A stretch of 46,836 bases of DNA from Sulfurovum sp. (GTDB lineage: Bacteria > Campylobacterota > Campylobacteria > Campylobacterales > Sulfurovaceae). Position numbers and translations under genes: made by a program. Of the stretch, positions 35,243-45,590 are shown piece by piece. Position 1 is the first letter of the stretch. Each line of letters opens with the position of its first letter. The notes beneath the pieces were generated by a model, which was given only the letters and a program-made list of their open reading frames with translations, had not been told where the DNA came from and searched no databases. The DNA lies in contig JALVGO010000288.1 in assembly GCA_027029065.1 (NCBI GenBank), positions 1 through 46,836 of the forward strand, written 5' to 3'.

Positions 35243-36249
35243 TCCCCAGCAAACGGCAATAGAGCCGAAGCCCATGTCAATCCGCCACCAAAGGTATCAA
35301 GTAGCATCAATTCACCTTTCTTCAGTCTGCCTGACTCCCAGATATCATTGATTGCCATCGGGATAGACGCCGCAGAGGTATTGCCATACTTGTGTACGGT
35401 AAGTACAACCTGATCTTCACGCATCTTCAGTGCATCACCAACCGCTTTGATAATACGGTAATTCGCCTGATGCGGGACAAAGTGGGGAATACTCTCCGAG
35501 GCGATACCGTTTTTCTCAAGGATCTCTTTGACATCCTTTGTCAGTGTCTTGACTGCGAGTTTAAAGGTTTCGTTACCCTTCATCTGTACATACTGCAACC
35601 CCTCATCAATCACTTTCTGACTGACCGGATTGCGAGAACCCGGTGCCGGGGTAACAAGAAAGTCTGCGTATGAGCCATCCGCACTCGCATGAATATCCAC
35701 AAACCCCTCTTCTGCCTTGTCTGTAGCGGAGATCACCGCTGCACCGGCACCGTCACCAAACAAAATACAGGTGCTTCTGTCCGTATAGTCCACAATGGAG
35801 GAGAACTTCTCCGCACCGATAATAAGAACATTTTTCTTCATACCAGACTCTATAAACGCTTTAGCGACAGAGAGTGCATAGACAAAGCCGCTGCATGCCG
35901 CAGCAATGTCAAATGCCTGTACATTTTTGATACCAAGTTTGTCAGAAATCACACAAGCAGTTGATGGCATATTGAAATAATCCGGTGTTACCGTTGCACA
36001 GACTACCAGATCGATCTCCTCTCTGCTCAGTCCTGCCCTTTCGATCGCCAACGCTGCCGCTTTGGCTCCCATATCGCTCGTATATTCATCTTCAGCTGCA
36101 ATATGTCTCTCTTTGATCCCCGTACGTTTCGTGATCCATTCATCACTTGTATCTACCATCGTTTCCAGATCTTTATTGGAGAGGATCTTTTCGGGCACAT
36201 AGGCACCGATCGATCTGAAAGCGGCATAAACAGGTTGTGTTGCTGACAT
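35233..36249 (-). CDS. fabH: 3-oxoacyl-ACP synthase III
   Basis: This 338-residue condensing enzyme starts fatty-acid synthesis from acetyl-CoA and malonyl-ACP. The active-site Cys is in [13 protein letters not shown] near residue 118. His and Asn are in PHQANYRI and [19 protein letters not shown] and [14 protein letters not shown] are conserved. AAGGACC precedes the ATG. It follows plsX after 108 bp. Its last codon and stop lie in a heptamer array. Confidence 0.95.
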   Translation of the reverse strand: MSATQPVYAAFRSIGAYVPEKILSNKDLETMVDTSDEWITKRTGIKERHIAAEDEYTSDMGAKAAALAIERAGLSREEIDLVVCATVTPDYFNMPSTACVISDKLGIKNVQAFDIAAACSGFVYALSVAKAFIESGMKKNVLIIGAEKFSSIVDYTDRSTCILFGDGAGAAVISATDKAEEGFVDIHASADGSYADFLVTPAPGSRNPVSQKVIDEGLQYVQMKGNETFKLAVKTLTKDVKEILEKNGIASESIPHFVPHQANYRIIKAVGDALKMREDQVVLTVHKYGNTSAASIPMAINDIWESGRLKKGELMLLDTFGGGLTWASALLPFAGESV

Positions 36250-36357
36250 TGTGGTCCTTGAATACGGATATAGAAAACCCGATAAAATCGAGTACTATTT
36301 TACCATAATATTCTAAGAATTCCGGAGGAAAAGGGGGAAAAGCAAAAGCCCTACGGC

Positions 36358-37347
36358 TTAAGCTTTTTGGGTGAGTAGCGCCTCAATCTCGTTGTTGACA
36401 CCGGACTCTGTATATTTGATCGCCTGGAAGATAGCGTTTTTGATCGCTTTGGCATTGGAAGCACCGTGTGAGATGATGGCACAACCGTTTACACCAAGCA
36501 GCGGTGCACCTCCGTATTCATCTTTGTCCACTTCCTTTTTCATATTGACAAAAACCTTTTTGCGCATCATCAGCGCACCGATTTTCGCAGGAAGTGACTT
36601 TCGGATATACTGCTTCATTAGAGCAAAAACCGTCGTTACGACTCCTTCGCTGGTTTTAAGCAGAATATTGCCAGTAAACCCGTCACAGACAACCACATCA
36701 ACATTGCCGTTAAAGATATCTTTACCCTCAACATTGCCGACAAATCCACGAAGGTTCTGGAGCAGTTTGAATGCCTCTTTGGTCAAAGCATTCCCTTTGG
36801 TCTCTTCCGAGCCGTTGCTGAGCAGTCCGACACGGGGGTTTTTGACATTCAGTGTCTTCTCAACATAGGCTTCCCCCATCGCACCAAATTCATAGAGGTT
36901 TTGCGGCGTACAATCTGTCACCGCACCAACATCCAGTACCAGTGTCTTGTTCTTGCCAAGACTCGGCATCAGTGTTGCCAGCGCAGGTTTTGAGATGTGC
37001 GGAAGTCTCCCTATACGCAGTGTTGCCAATGTCATAGTTGCACCACTGTGCCCTGCAGAAACCACAGCATCTGCCTCTTTGTTGCGAACCAGCTCTACCG
37101 CTTTATAGATGGAGGAGTCTTTACGTTTGAGCGCATTGGTCGCCTGGTCTGCCATATCAATCACATCTGAAGATGCTACAATCTCCACTTTGTTGGCATA
37201 ATACTGGGGAAGGAGGGAAAGGATCTCTTCTTTGTCACCTACGAGAATAGGCAGAAACTGTTGTTCTTCCAGTGCCATAACGACACCTTCAATAATAGGC
37301 TCGGGACCGAAATCCCCACCCATTGCATCGATCGCGATCTTGATCAT
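36358..37347 (-). CDS. plsX: Phosphate acyltransferase PlsX
   Basis: This 329-residue peripheral membrane enzyme makes acyl-phosphate from acyl-ACP for phospholipid synthesis. [17 protein letters not shown] at the N-terminus, [12 protein letters not shown] near residue 98, NGSEETKGN and [15 protein letters not shown] are family motifs. It starts five bases after rpmF, the widespread rpmF-plsX-fabH order. A weak hairpin AAGCC/GGCTT followed by T-rich sequence begins just after the stop. Confidence 0.95.
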   Translation of the reverse strand: MIKIAIDAMGGDFGPEPIIEGVVMALEEQQFLPILVGDKEEILSLLPQYYANKVEIVASSDVIDMADQATNALKRKDSSIYKAVELVRNKEADAVVSAGHSGATMTLATLRIGRLPHISKPALATLMPSLGKNKTLVLDVGAVTDCTPQNLYEFGAMGEAYVEKTLNVKNPRVGLLSNGSEETKGNALTKEAFKLLQNLRGFVGNVEGKDIFNGNVDVVVCDGFTGNILLKTSEGVVTTVFALMKQYIRKSLPAKIGALMMRKKVFVNMKKEVDKDEYGGAPLLGVNGCAIISHGASNAKAIKNAIFQAIKYTESGVNNEIEALLTQKA

Positions 37348-37352
37348 TGCAA

Positions 37353-37514
37353 TTACGCTTTAGTCGTTTTGTACTCACCTGTAGTCATATTCATATGGTG
37401 AGGCATTCTCCATGTTCCGTCTGCATCTTTTACAGGCATTGGAAGTGTCAGCTTGTAGTGTGTTCTTCTCTTTGCCGCTCTTGTTTTACTTACACGTCTC
37501 TTAGGTACTGCCAT
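37353..37514 (-). CDS. rpmF: Ribosomal protein L32
   Basis: This 53-residue protein reads [20 protein letters not shown] at its N-terminus and ends GEYKTTKA. It is strongly basic, with the L32 signature. The C-terminal half lacks the two CxxC zinc pairs of zinc-type L32, so this is the zinc-free form. It lies between the DUF177 gene (19 bp) and plsX (5 bp), the usual order. Confidence 0.95.
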   Translation of the reverse strand: MAVPKRRVSKTRAAKRRTHYKLTLPMPVKDADGTWRMPHHMNMTTGEYKTTKA

Positions 37515-37533
37515 GGTCTATCCTTTTTATGGT

Positions 37534-37908
37534 TTAAAATTCTATCTCGAGTATTTCATTAGTGCCGTCACAGCTGTCACAGTAGTGAAAAGCACCCTCG
37601 ATGGCATTGATCTCGCTCTGGAGTATGTATGTCACATCAATAATACCATCCAAAAACTCGATTATATCCAAATCATCTTTATCTTCCGATATCTGGTCAC
37701 TGAGTGTCAGTTTCAGCGGTGTGTCAAGCTGCTGTTCAAACAGCTTTCCGCACCGGTCACATATCAGTGGAAGTTTCCCTTCCATTTTCGCATCAAGAAG
37801 TACGCGATGATAACCGCTCTTTACCAAGGTACCTGTCAGGCTCACATCCTGAAGTGAAAGCTCCAGAGGTTTTGCCGTAGTACCGACCTTTTCAAAAAGA
37901 ATCTTCAA
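37534..37908 (-). CDS. DUF177/YceD-family protein
   Basis: This protein of about 124 residues is encoded before rpmF, as in most bacteria, where YceD-type proteins are linked to ribosome or 23S rRNA biogenesis. It has two Cys pairs, CDRC near residue 50 and CDSC near the C-terminus, which probably bind zinc. The frame opens at a TTG at 37953 that overlaps ndk by 35 bp. The TTG at 37908, ten bases after the ndk stop, gives MKILFEKVG, closer to family starts. Neither has a strong ribosome-binding site. Confidence 0.75.
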   Translation of the reverse strand: MKILFEKVGTTAKPLELSLQDVSLTGTLVKSGYHRVLLDAKMEGKLPLICDRCGKLFEQQLDTPLKLTLSDQISEDKDDLDIIEFLDGIIDVTYILQSEINAIEGAFHYCDSCDGTNEILEIEF

Positions 37909-37918
37909 AGAAGACTGC

Positions 37919-38332
37919 TTAGTGGATTTCTCTCTGTGCAAAGAAAAATGCAATCTCTACCGCTGCATTCTCAAGAGAGTCGCTTCCGTGTACCGCATTG
38001 GCATCGATACTGTCGGCAAAATCTGCTCTGATTGTTCCAGGAGCTGCTTCTTTAGGGTTTGTAGCACCCATGAGTTCTCTGTTTTTTGCCATCGCATTCT
38101 CACCTTCAAGTACAGAAACGACAACCGGTCCGGAAACCATAAAGTCTACCAGATCTTTAAAGAAAGGGCGTTCTGCATGTACTGCATAAAATGCTTCCGC
38201 ATCGGCACGGCTCAGCTGAATTTTCTTGGTCGCAGCGATTCTCAAACCTGCTTCTTCAAAACGTGCAAGGATCTGTCCTACAACATTTTTTGCTACAGCG
38301 TCTGGCTTGATGATTGATAGTGTTTGTTCCAT
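37919..38332 (-). CDS. ndk: Nucleoside diphosphate kinase
   Basis: This 137-residue cytosolic enzyme transfers the terminal phosphate between nucleotides. [13 protein letters not shown] at the N-terminus and the active-site His in [12 protein letters not shown] near residue 115 are both present. It has full family length. It is probably the first gene of the operon with DUF177, rpmF, plsX and fabH. Confidence 0.96.
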   Translation of the reverse strand: MEQTLSIIKPDAVAKNVVGQILARFEEAGLRIAATKKIQLSRADAEAFYAVHAERPFFKDLVDFMVSGPVVVSVLEGENAMAKNRELMGATNPKEAAPGTIRADFADSIDANAVHGSDSLENAAVEIAFFFAQREIH

Positions 38333-38459
38333 AATATTGATTCCTATAGTTTGGGGATAATGTACTTCATCGGGAAGTATTCGGGCGGAATTGTATCCAA
38401 ATAGAAATTAAATACGTATTAAAAACAGAATTATGAATGTAGGAAGCGTATTGGAAAGT

Positions 38460-38483
38460 AGACAGTCGGAAAACCGACTGTCT
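38460..38483 (-). terminator. Strong hairpin downstream of the second ferredoxin gene
   Basis: AGACAGTCGG and CCGACTGTCT form a perfect 10-bp stem with a 4-nt loop, 15 bp after the ferredoxin stop. It lacks a U-run, so the mode of termination is uncertain. Confidence 0.6.
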
Positions 38484-38498
38484 GTCTGTAAGAAGAAG

Positions 38499-38774
38499 TT
38501 AGTCTTCGATAACTGGTGTGCCTTTTTCGCCTCTGTTCTCAGCACATGGCATACCATCGACACAGTCATCCCACTGAATACATCCTTCAGTTGGACATGC
38601 CTCGGCACATGCAGGTACGTCGAAGTGACCTACACACTCAACACACTTGTCAGCGTATACGTAGTAGATCTCCTCACCTGTTGGGTTATCGTCTTCATCA
38701 ACAATCGCTTCTACCGGACATTCGTCGATACAAGCAGCACAGTTGATACAAGTATCAGTAATAATTACTGCCAT
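38499..38774 (-). CDS. 2[4Fe-4S] ferredoxin
   Basis: This 91-residue protein has clusters CINCAACIDECP and CVEC-X8-CAEACP, then an extra Cys-containing tail (GCIQWDDCVDGMPCAENRG) absent from the ferredoxin at 932. It could serve 2-oxoacid:ferredoxin oxidoreductases or the reductive TCA cycle, which is inference. AAAGGAG precedes the ATG. TATAGT at 38803-38808 (minus strand) is a candidate -10 box, suggesting its own promoter. Confidence 0.9.
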   Translation of the reverse strand: MAVIITDTCINCAACIDECPVEAIVDEDDNPTGEEIYYVYADKCVECVGHFDVPACAEACPTEGCIQWDDCVDGMPCAENRGEKGTPVIED

Positions 38775-38835
38775 TTTGTTTCTCCTTTGTTAAGATGTCC
38801 AAACTATAACAAAACTTATTTAAATTATTCTTTAA

Positions 38836-39993
38836 TTATATCCCTAAAAAAGACTGAATCGCCTCTACCCTGTCCGTTTTTTCCCATGTGAAATCTTCAT
38901 CTTCACGACCGAAATGTCCATATGCCGCTGTTTTTCGGTAAATTGGACGCAGCAGGTTCAGACTCTCCATGATCCCTTTGGGTGTTAGATCGAACAGTTC
39001 CTTGACACATGCTACGATCTGCTCTTCTGCTACATGGGCAGTACCATGTGTATCCACATGAATAGAGACCGGTGCGGCCACACCAATGGCGTAGGCAATT
39101 TGAATGGTCGCTTTTTCACAGGCACCTGCAGCAACAAGGTTTTTGGCAACATAACGTGCAGCATAGGCAGCCGAACGGTCTACCTTGGTCGGATCTTTAC
39201 CGGAGAAAGCACCACCGCCGTGCGGGCAGGAGCCTCCATAGGTATCGACAATGATCTTACGCCCTGTCAAACCTGCATCCCCCTGTGGACCACCGATCAC
39301 AAAACGCCCTGTCGGGTTGATATGGTAGGTGATCTCATCATGCAGCATACCGTAAGCCTCAAGTACCGGGTTGATCACCTCTTGGCGCACCGCTTTTTGT
39401 ACCTGTTCGAGTGAAACATTGTCATGGTGCTGGGTTGATATAACCACCGTATCAACTGATACCGGTTTTCCGTCAACATACTTGACCGAAACCTGTGCTT
39501 TTCCGTCAGGTCTGAGAAACGGCACCGTACCGTTTTTACGTACCTCTGCCAGTTTGGAGGTCAGGCGGTGCGCCAGCGTAATAGGCAGCGGCATCAATTC
39601 CGGTGTCTCTTTACACGCATACCCAAACATCAGTCCCTGATCACCCGCACCGATCTCACCGCTTGCCTGATCAACCCCCTGATTGATATCGGGAGACTGT
39701 TCGCCAATCCCGTTGAGTACACCCGCACTGCGATAATCAAATCCGTACGATGCATCGGTATAGCCAATATCGCGTACTACCTCTCTGGCAATCTCCTGCA
39801 TCGGCGCATAAGCTGTTGTTTTCAGTTCTCCTGCAATCACACAAAAACCGTTACTCAGCAACGTCTCGCATGCCACTCTGGCATTGGGATCTTCCTTGAT
39901 GATGTAGTCCAGAATCGCATCGGAGATCTGATCTGCCATCTTGTCAGGATGCCCTTCGGTGACTGATTCGCTGGTAAAAATGTATTCGTTCAT
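38836..39993 (-). CDS. metK: S-adenosylmethionine synthetase
   Basis: This 385-residue cytosolic enzyme makes SAM from methionine and [47 protein letters not shown] and [19 protein letters not shown] are all intact. ATG at 39993 has AGGAG upstream. The frame extends to 40035, but that part is not conserved. It is followed after 61 bp by the ferredoxin gene. Confidence 0.96.
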   Translation of the reverse strand: MNEYIFTSESVTEGHPDKMADQISDAILDYIIKEDPNARVACETLLSNGFCVIAGELKTTAYAPMQEIAREVVRDIGYTDASYGFDYRSAGVLNGIGEQSPDINQGVDQASGEIGAGDQGLMFGYACKETPELMPLPITLAHRLTSKLAEVRKNGTVPFLRPDGKAQVSVKYVDGKPVSVDTVVISTQHHDNVSLEQVQKAVRQEVINPVLEAYGMLHDEITYHINPTGRFVIGGPQGDAGLTGRKIIVDTYGGSCPHGGGAFSGKDPTKVDRSAAYAARYVAKNLVAAGACEKATIQIAYAIGVAAPVSIHVDTHGTAHVAEEQIVACVKELFDLTPKGIMESLNLLRPIYRKTAAYGHFGREDEDFTWEKTDRVEAIQSFLGI

Positions 39994-40116
39994 CCATACT
40001 CCTTCTTCTTGAAGATCGGCAAAACCCATCTTCAATTCATCTCACTAAAGCTTCGCCTGCGGCTCAGAAGACTTCAATAAGAAATTTGTAATATTCGTCC
40101 ACTGTCACTGAACTTA

Positions 40117-40173
40117 AATAAATCACCGACAGGAGATTTATTCAAACCCAGTATCGGTGCGTAACTACGCACC
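40117..40173. repeat. Palindromes in the dxs-metK spacer
   Basis: AATAAATC/GATTTATT (40117-40142) is a hairpin. GGTGCGTAACTACGCACC (40156-40173) is an 8-bp palindrome with CCCTAC next to it, related to 19130-19147 and 19198-19215. Both lie in the 219-bp spacer between dxs and metK, which otherwise holds only the heptamer array at 40201. Confidence 0.6.
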
Positions 40174-40200
40174 CTACAGCATACCAGGGCAAACGCCCAA

Positions 40201-40232
40201 AATTCCTAATTCCTAATTCCTAATTCCTAATT
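40201..40232. repeat. Heptamer array encoding the end of dxs
   Basis: Four AATTCCT units. The dxs frame reads them as LGIRN followed by a TAG stop, so the array provides the enzyme's C-terminus. Confidence 0.85.
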
Positions 40233-42060
40233 TTTTCTTTACTCGCTCTGCGAGTTGCTCCGGTAACAACCCCATACTCTCTTCCACCAGTCTGGTATTG
40301 CCATGTGTGATAAATGCATCATCATACTCAAAAGAGGTTAACGATACCGTATCAATACCCGTTTGGCTCAGATACTCCAGTATAGCAGAGCCTACCCCGC
40401 CCATTCTGGCAGAATCAGAGAAGACAAACCATGTTTTGTATTTTGATGCCAAAGAAGAGAGCATCTCCTCATCCAGAGGTTTGACAAAACGCAGATCAAG
40501 CACGGTGGCATCTATGCCGGCTTCTGAAAGCAAAGATGCCGTTTGCAGTGCCCGACCTACACCGTTTCCATACCCTATGAGCAGCAGATCACTGCTTCCC
40601 TCTTGGACTAAATGTGCTTTGCCCAGTACATACTCCGGTACATCGCAATCTGCTGCCATGAATGCCCCACGCGGATAGCGGAATGCACAGGGGCGGTCAT
40701 AATCTCTGGCAAACGCTATCACCTTTTTCATACTTGTTTCATTGTAGGGTGCCAGCAGGGTCATGTTGGGAATAGCACGCAGATAAGAGATGTCAAATGC
40801 GCCCTGATGGGTCTCACCATCCTCACCTACAATCCCCGCACGGTCAATGGCAAAGGCAACGCCTAAATCCATCAGGCAGATATCATGGATCACCTGATCG
40901 TAGCCCCGTTGCAAAAAGGTTGAATAGATGGCACAGAAGGGTTTGAAACCCTCTTTGGCAAGCGGTCCCATAGAGGTTACCGCATGCTGCTCGGCAATCG
41001 CCACATCCCAGAAACGTTCCGGATATTTTTCCATCGCTGCATTCAGCCCTGTGCCGCTTGGCATTGCAGCCGTTACCCCTACGATCTTCTCATCTTCATC
41101 TGCCATCATAACCAGTGTTTCAGAGAAAATTTTGGTTGCTGCTTTGGCAGCACTTTTTTTGTAAGGTTCACCTGTTTTGGGATCAAATGCACCCACACCG
41201 TGCCAGTGCTCTTTGGTGCCTTCGGCAATCTCATACCCTTTGCCTTTGGTGGTCTGTGCATGAATGATGACCGGTTTTCCCAACCCTTTTGCCACCTCCA
41301 TCGTCTCAATAAGCGCACCGATATCATGTCCGTTTACCGGGCCAATATATTCTATACCAAGCTCTTCAAAGAGTACCCCGGGAGTGATCAGCTTGAATGA
41401 CTCCTCAAACCGTTTTGCCATATAGCTGGTACCTTCAGGCATCATATCGACGATCTTTTCGACTTTGCTCTTGAACTTTTGGTAAAACGGGCTTGCCATC
41501 GTCTGGGAGAGAAGCTTCGATATGGCACCGATAGGCTTTGCGATGCTCATCTCATTGTCATTGAGGATAATCACCACTGGGTATTTGCGGTCACCCAGTT
41601 CATTGAGTGCTTCGTAAACCATCCCTGCACTCATACTCCCATCACCAATGAACGCTACAGGGATACGATCTTCTTCTTTGAGTGCAATCGCCTTGGCAGC
41701 CCCTACAGCAAGTGAAATAGAGGTAGAACTGTGTCCTGCCACATAGTAGTCATAGGGTGATTCACTCGGTTTCGTGTAGCCGCTCATCCCGCCAAACTGG
41801 CGCAGGGTATCGAACTGCTCTTCACGCCCGGTAAGCAGCTTATGTGCATACGCCTGATGTGATACATCGAATATAAACGGATCTTTGGTCACATCAAAGA
41901 CTTTATGCATCGCAACAATCAGATCGGTTGCCCCAAGTGTCGAACTGAGATGCCCCCCGTTTTGGCTGACTGTTTGAAGAATACGGTCACGTATCTTTTG
42001 GGCAACCGCTTCCAGCTCCTCTACCGATGCATTTTGTATATCTCTTATCATCTCTTTCAC
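40213..42060 (-). CDS. dxs: 1-deoxy-D-xylulose-5-phosphate synthase
   Basis: This 615-residue thiamine-diphosphate enzyme starts the MEP isoprenoid pathway. [31 protein letters not shown] with NDNEMSIA, and [12 protein letters not shown] with [18 protein letters not shown] are conserved. GTG at 42060 overlaps the hisC stop. ATG at 42051 (MIRDIQN) is a possible start. The final LGIRN comes from a heptamer array. It is the last gene of the lysA-pheA-hisC-dxs group. Confidence 0.95.
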   Translation of the reverse strand: MKEMIRDIQNASVEELEAVAQKIRDRILQTVSQNGGHLSSTLGATDLIVAMHKVFDVTKDPFIFDVSHQAYAHKLLTGREEQFDTLRQFGGMSGYTKPSESPYDYYVAGHSSTSISLAVGAAKAIALKEEDRIPVAFIGDGSMSAGMVYEALNELGDRKYPVVIILNDNEMSIAKPIGAISKLLSQTMASPFYQKFKSKVEKIVDMMPEGTSYMAKRFEESFKLITPGVLFEELGIEYIGPVNGHDIGALIETMEVAKGLGKPVIIHAQTTKGKGYEIAEGTKEHWHGVGAFDPKTGEPYKKSAAKAATKIFSETLVMMADEDEKIVGVTAAMPSGTGLNAAMEKYPERFWDVAIAEQHAVTSMGPLAKEGFKPFCAIYSTFLQRGYDQVIHDICLMDLGVAFAIDRAGIVGEDGETHQGAFDISYLRAIPNMTLLAPYNETSMKKVIAFARDYDRPCAFRYPRGAFMAADCDVPEYVLGKAHLVQEGSSDLLLIGYGNGVGRALQTASLLSEAGIDATVLDLRFVKPLDEEMLSSLASKYKTWFVFSDSARMGGVGSAILEYLSQTGIDTVSLTSFEYDDAFITHGNTRLVEESMGLLPEQLAERVKKKLGIRN

Positions 42061-43151
42061 TTGATCACTTCAGAAAAATGTTTGAAAAATATATCGTTTT
42101 GTGCTTCAGTGCCTACCGTAATACGCACTGCATTCATTCCGTAGGATGCCAAGTTCCGGATAATCACTCCCCGCCTGAGCAGCGCATCCGAAATGGCTGT
42201 CGAATCCATAGTATCAGGGAAAAGATAGGTAATAAAGTTGGTATAACTGTCGATATAGTCAAACCCATTCTCTTTTGCAAAAGCTTCATACCGCTTGATC
42301 TGTTCCTGATGTAGTGCCACAGAGTCCCGTACAAACGTGTCATCCTTTGCAGCTGTGATGGCAGCGGCAAGCGAAAGTGTCGTAATGTTAAATGGTGGTC
42401 GCATCTTGTAGAGCTGGCTGATGATCTTCGGCTGTGCTATCCCGTATCCCACACGCATACCGCCAAGTCCGTATGCCTTGGAGAAGGTACCAAGATAGAT
42501 GACATGCTCATACCCGATCAGATCCGCAGGGGTGATCGCCATTGCCCCATCTTTGGCAGCGGCATACTCCATATAGGCACCATCCACGACTACCAGTGTA
42601 TCGGTATCTACCGATTCAATGATGCGAAGCACCTCCTCTTTTGGTGTTGCATCTCCGGTAGGGTTGTTGGGAGTACAGATATAGACAACCTTTGGATGGT
42701 ACATATGGTAGGCTTCCATGAACTCATCGTATTTGTGCTCGTAACTTGCTGTACGGTAGATCTTTGCTCCCATCTGCTTGGCATAGATCTCATACATCGC
42801 AAAAGTCACGGCACTCATGAGTACCGATTCGGTCTCATTGAGCAGTGCTCTGGAGATAAACTCCAACACCTGGTCACTTCCCGCACCGATAATGATGTTT
42901 TCATCCTGCACACCAAACTTCTGGGCAAGTGCCTCTTTGAGTTCAAACATACTGTCATCGGGATAAAGGTGTGCTTTATCGGCATGGTTGCGGATCGTCT
43001 CCGCTACCGCGGGAGAAGTACCGATAGGGTTTTCATTGGACGCAAGTTTAACCACATCTTCCGGCTTGACACCAAACTCCCGCACCACCAACTCAATCGG
43101 CTTGCCCGCTTCGTAGGTTTTGATGTTCTCTAATACTTTATTGAATCGCAT
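42057..43151 (-). CDS. hisC: Histidinol-phosphate aminotransferase
   Basis: This 364-residue PLP enzyme has the cofactor Lys in [17 protein letters not shown] near residue 225. [13 protein letters not shown] near 36, CTPNNPTGD near 160 and [10 protein letters not shown] near 92 are typical. Next to pheA and tyrosine genes, HisC-type enzymes often also transaminate aromatic keto acids; that is inference here. GGAG precedes the ATG by five bases. Confidence 0.93.
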   Translation of the reverse strand: MRFNKVLENIKTYEAGKPIELVVREFGVKPEDVVKLASNENPIGTSPAVAETIRNHADKAHLYPDDSMFELKEALAQKFGVQDENIIIGAGSDQVLEFISRALLNETESVLMSAVTFAMYEIYAKQMGAKIYRTASYEHKYDEFMEAYHMYHPKVVYICTPNNPTGDATPKEEVLRIIESVDTDTLVVVDGAYMEYAAAKDGAMAITPADLIGYEHVIYLGTFSKAYGLGGMRVGYGIAQPKIISQLYKMRPPFNITTLSLAAAITAAKDDTFVRDSVALHQEQIKRYEAFAKENGFDYIDSYTNFITYLFPDTMDSTAISDALLRRGVIIRNLASYGMNAVRITVGTEAQNDIFFKHFSEVIK

Positions 43152-43219
43152 TCATTCTCCAAATATTCATCCGTTAATGTTGTATCTTTAGGTACGATGA
43201 CAATCGCATCCTACCCAAC

Positions 43220-43238
43220 AATTCCTCATTCCTCATTC
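43220..43238. repeat. Heptamer array after pheA
   Basis: ATTCCTC units run directly up to the pheA TAG stop, in the 86-bp spacer before hisC. Confidence 0.75.
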
Positions 43239-44296
43239 TATATGTCGTCCGTCTCTTTGACGTATGAGCCAAGCACCTTGATCGAATCTTTGTGTTTATC
43301 GATGATAGTACTAATCTTGGGATCATCCTTGTGTCCGTTAAATTCAATGAAGAAGATAGAGACCCCTTCCACAATATGCGATTTGATCTTTGTCAGGTTG
43401 ATGTTGGCAGCTTCAAAATCGTTCAAAAACTCTACCAGCGATCCCGGTTTGTTCGGCAGCCTGACAAGCAGGGAGGTTTTGTCATTGCTGCTTGGCGCAT
43501 TTTCAAAATCACTGATGACAAAGAAGCGTGTTCTGTTGTTCTGGTTATCTTCTATATTTTCAAAAAGTACCGGAAGGTTGTATATCTTTGCGGCAACCGC
43601 CGAACAGATAGCCGCACTCTCCGGGTCTTCCGCTGCCATTTTGGCTGCCTTCGCCGTAGACTCGACCGGAATCTGCTCCACCTCGTCAAACCCGAAGTCG
43701 TTCAAAAAGTTCTGACACTGTCCAAAGGCGATATCTTTGGAGTAGATACGCTTGATATCGCTGATCTTCTCGGCACGTGTCGCAAGCACATGATGTATCT
43801 CTACCACCACCTCGGCAATGATCTTCAGATCATAGTCGTTCAGACAGCTGATCGTATCGCTGACAATACCGTTGGAGCTGTTCTCGATAGGCACAACACC
43901 AAATTTCGCTTTTTTGCTGCTTACCTCCCGGAACACTCCCTTGATCGTCGCTACTGGATAGTAGGTACTCATCGCACCAAACTTGCTCTCTGCCGCCTGA
44001 TGTGTGAAACTCGCTTCAGGGCCAAGATAGGCAACGGCTTCCGGACGTTCGAGGTTTCGTGCTACGGCAAAGAGTTCCAAAAAGAGCGCATCGATCGCCT
44101 CATCAGTCAGCTTTCCGTCATTTTGTGCTTTGAGGCGCTGCAAGATCGCCTGCTCACGTTCGGGGCGGTAGATGGGGGCACCGGTGGTATTTTTCAGCTC
44201 TCCTACCTGATGGACAAGCTCCATACGCTCATTGTAGAGCTTTAGCAGGGTATCATCGATATGATCGATCTTCTCTCTGAGGGCATCCAGTGTCAT
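43238..44296 (-). CDS. pheA: Bifunctional chorismate mutase/prephenate dehydratase
   Basis: This 352-residue P-protein has an AroQ chorismate mutase at residues 1-85 (LREKIDHIDDTLLKLYNERM). The prephenate dehydratase is at about 92-270 (YLGPEASFTHQAA, VVPIENSSNGIV, catalytic NRTRFFVI). A C-terminal ACT domain is at about 275-345 (NKPGSLVEFLNDFE). The phenylalanine-sensing ESRP motif expected after NLTKI is replaced by KSHI. ATG at 44296 has GGAGG upstream; the frame to 44365 runs back into lysA. Confidence 0.94.
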   Translation of the reverse strand: MTLDALREKIDHIDDTLLKLYNERMELVHQVGELKNTTGAPIYRPEREQAILQRLKAQNDGKLTDEAIDALFLELFAVARNLERPEAVAYLGPEASFTHQAAESKFGAMSTYYPVATIKGVFREVSSKKAKFGVVPIENSSNGIVSDTISCLNDYDLKIIAEVVVEIHHVLATRAEKISDIKRIYSKDIAFGQCQNFLNDFGFDEVEQIPVESTAKAAKMAAEDPESAAICSAVAAKIYNLPVLFENIEDNQNNRTRFFVISDFENAPSSNDKTSLLVRLPNKPGSLVEFLNDFEAANINLTKIKSHIVEGVSIFFIEFNGHKDDPKISTIIDKHKDSIKVLGSYVKETDDI

Positions 44297-44315
44297 TACC
44301 GCCTCCTTTCTCTTC

Positions 44316-45524
44316 TTATTGCAGGAACTCTTTTTCAAGGCGTACCTGGTCTTCATAGGTCTCACGCCGTCTTATCATTCTATCCTTGCCGCCCTGAAGT
44401 GCGACTTCGGCAGGTTTGGGACGGGTATTGTAGTTGCTCGCCATGGTAAAACCGTATGCTCCCGCAGAGTGTACCACAACAATGTCACCATGTGCAAGCG
44501 GCGGCAGGGAAACATTCTTTCCGAAAAAGTCACCACTCTCACATACCGGCCCGACAACATCCGCCTCACTCTTTTCTCCCTCGACACCCGGTGCTTCGAT
44601 TTTATGGTAGGCGTTGTAGAGACTTGGGCGGATCAGATCATTCATCGCCCCATCAACGATCACAAAACGCTTGCCGCTGTTGATCTTCTCATACAGTACA
44701 CGCGTAAAGAACGCTCCGGCATTGGCAACCATATAGCGTCCCGGCTCACACATCAGTGTCACATCAAGCCCTTTTGTCGCCTCGGCAATAGCATCGACAT
44801 ACGCCTGCTCTGCTATGGGTGTTTCATCATCATAGACCACACCTATCCCGCCACCGACATCAAAGAATTTAATGTCTATCTTAATCGCTTTAAGCGAACG
44901 CACCAGATCGGCAACGATCATGGCCGACTCCTTGATGGGGTCGAGGTTTGTCAGCTGGGAACCGATATGAAAGTGGATACCTACCGGATTGAGATGCTCC
45001 GATTTGTTCGCATAGATATACATCCGTTTAGCCATATCGATCTCAACACCGAATTTGTTCTCATGTAGCCCTGTCGAGATGTACGGGTGGGTCTGGGGGT
45101 CAATGTTTGGGTTGACACGAATGGAGATACGCGCCTCTTTGCCAAGCTTTTTGGCAACCAGTTCGACACGCTTCATCTCCGCTTCACTCTCAAGGTTAAG
45201 CATCAAGATGTCTCTTTTGAGTGCCTCTTCTATCTCATCATCCCGTTTCCCGACACCGGAGAAGATGATCTTATACTTGTCCACACCGGCATCCAGCGCA
45301 CGGTACACCTCTCCAATGCTCACGCAGTCCGCACCCGCACCCAGTTTGGCAAGATGCTGTATGACCGAAAGATTTGAGTTCGCTTTTACCGCATAGTTGA
45401 TGAGTGATTTTTTGCCCGCAAACGCCTCTTTAAGTGTCTGATAGCGATTTTCTATATAGTCAAAATCATACATATACAGCGGTGTGCCGTATTTTTCCAC
45501 CAGTGCTTTATAATCTATTGACAT
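44316..45524 (-). CDS. lysA: Diaminopimelate decarboxylase
   Basis: This 402-residue PLP enzyme makes lysine from meso-diaminopimelate. The cofactor Lys is in INYAVKANSNLSV near residue 47. HIGSQLTN, FDVGGGIGV, MCEPGRYMVANAG and GPVCESGDFFGKN are conserved. AGGATACAGG precedes the ATG. It is the first gene of lysA-pheA-hisC-dxs. The region upstream is broken by repeat copies. Confidence 0.95.
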   Translation of the reverse strand: MSIDYKALVEKYGTPLYMYDFDYIENRYQTLKEAFAGKKSLINYAVKANSNLSVIQHLAKLGAGADCVSIGEVYRALDAGVDKYKIIFSGVGKRDDEIEEALKRDILMLNLESEAEMKRVELVAKKLGKEARISIRVNPNIDPQTHPYISTGLHENKFGVEIDMAKRMYIYANKSEHLNPVGIHFHIGSQLTNLDPIKESAMIVADLVRSLKAIKIDIKFFDVGGGIGVVYDDETPIAEQAYVDAIAEATKGLDVTLMCEPGRYMVANAGAFFTRVLYEKINSGKRFVIVDGAMNDLIRPSLYNAYHKIEAPGVEGEKSEADVVGPVCESGDFFGKNVSLPPLAHGDIVVVHSAGAYGFTMASNYNTRPKPAEVALQGGKDRMIRRRETYEDQVRLEKEFLQ

Positions 45525-45590
45525 CCTGTATCCTAAGCTAATTTGGGGTGATTTTATCCAAAAGTTGATTAAAAGGGAGTTTCCTGTTTC

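Noticed and set aside
39994..40212. SAM riboswitch upstream of metK
   Set aside because: The spacer holds palindromic repeats and a heptamer array; none of the conserved SAM aptamer segments is visible.
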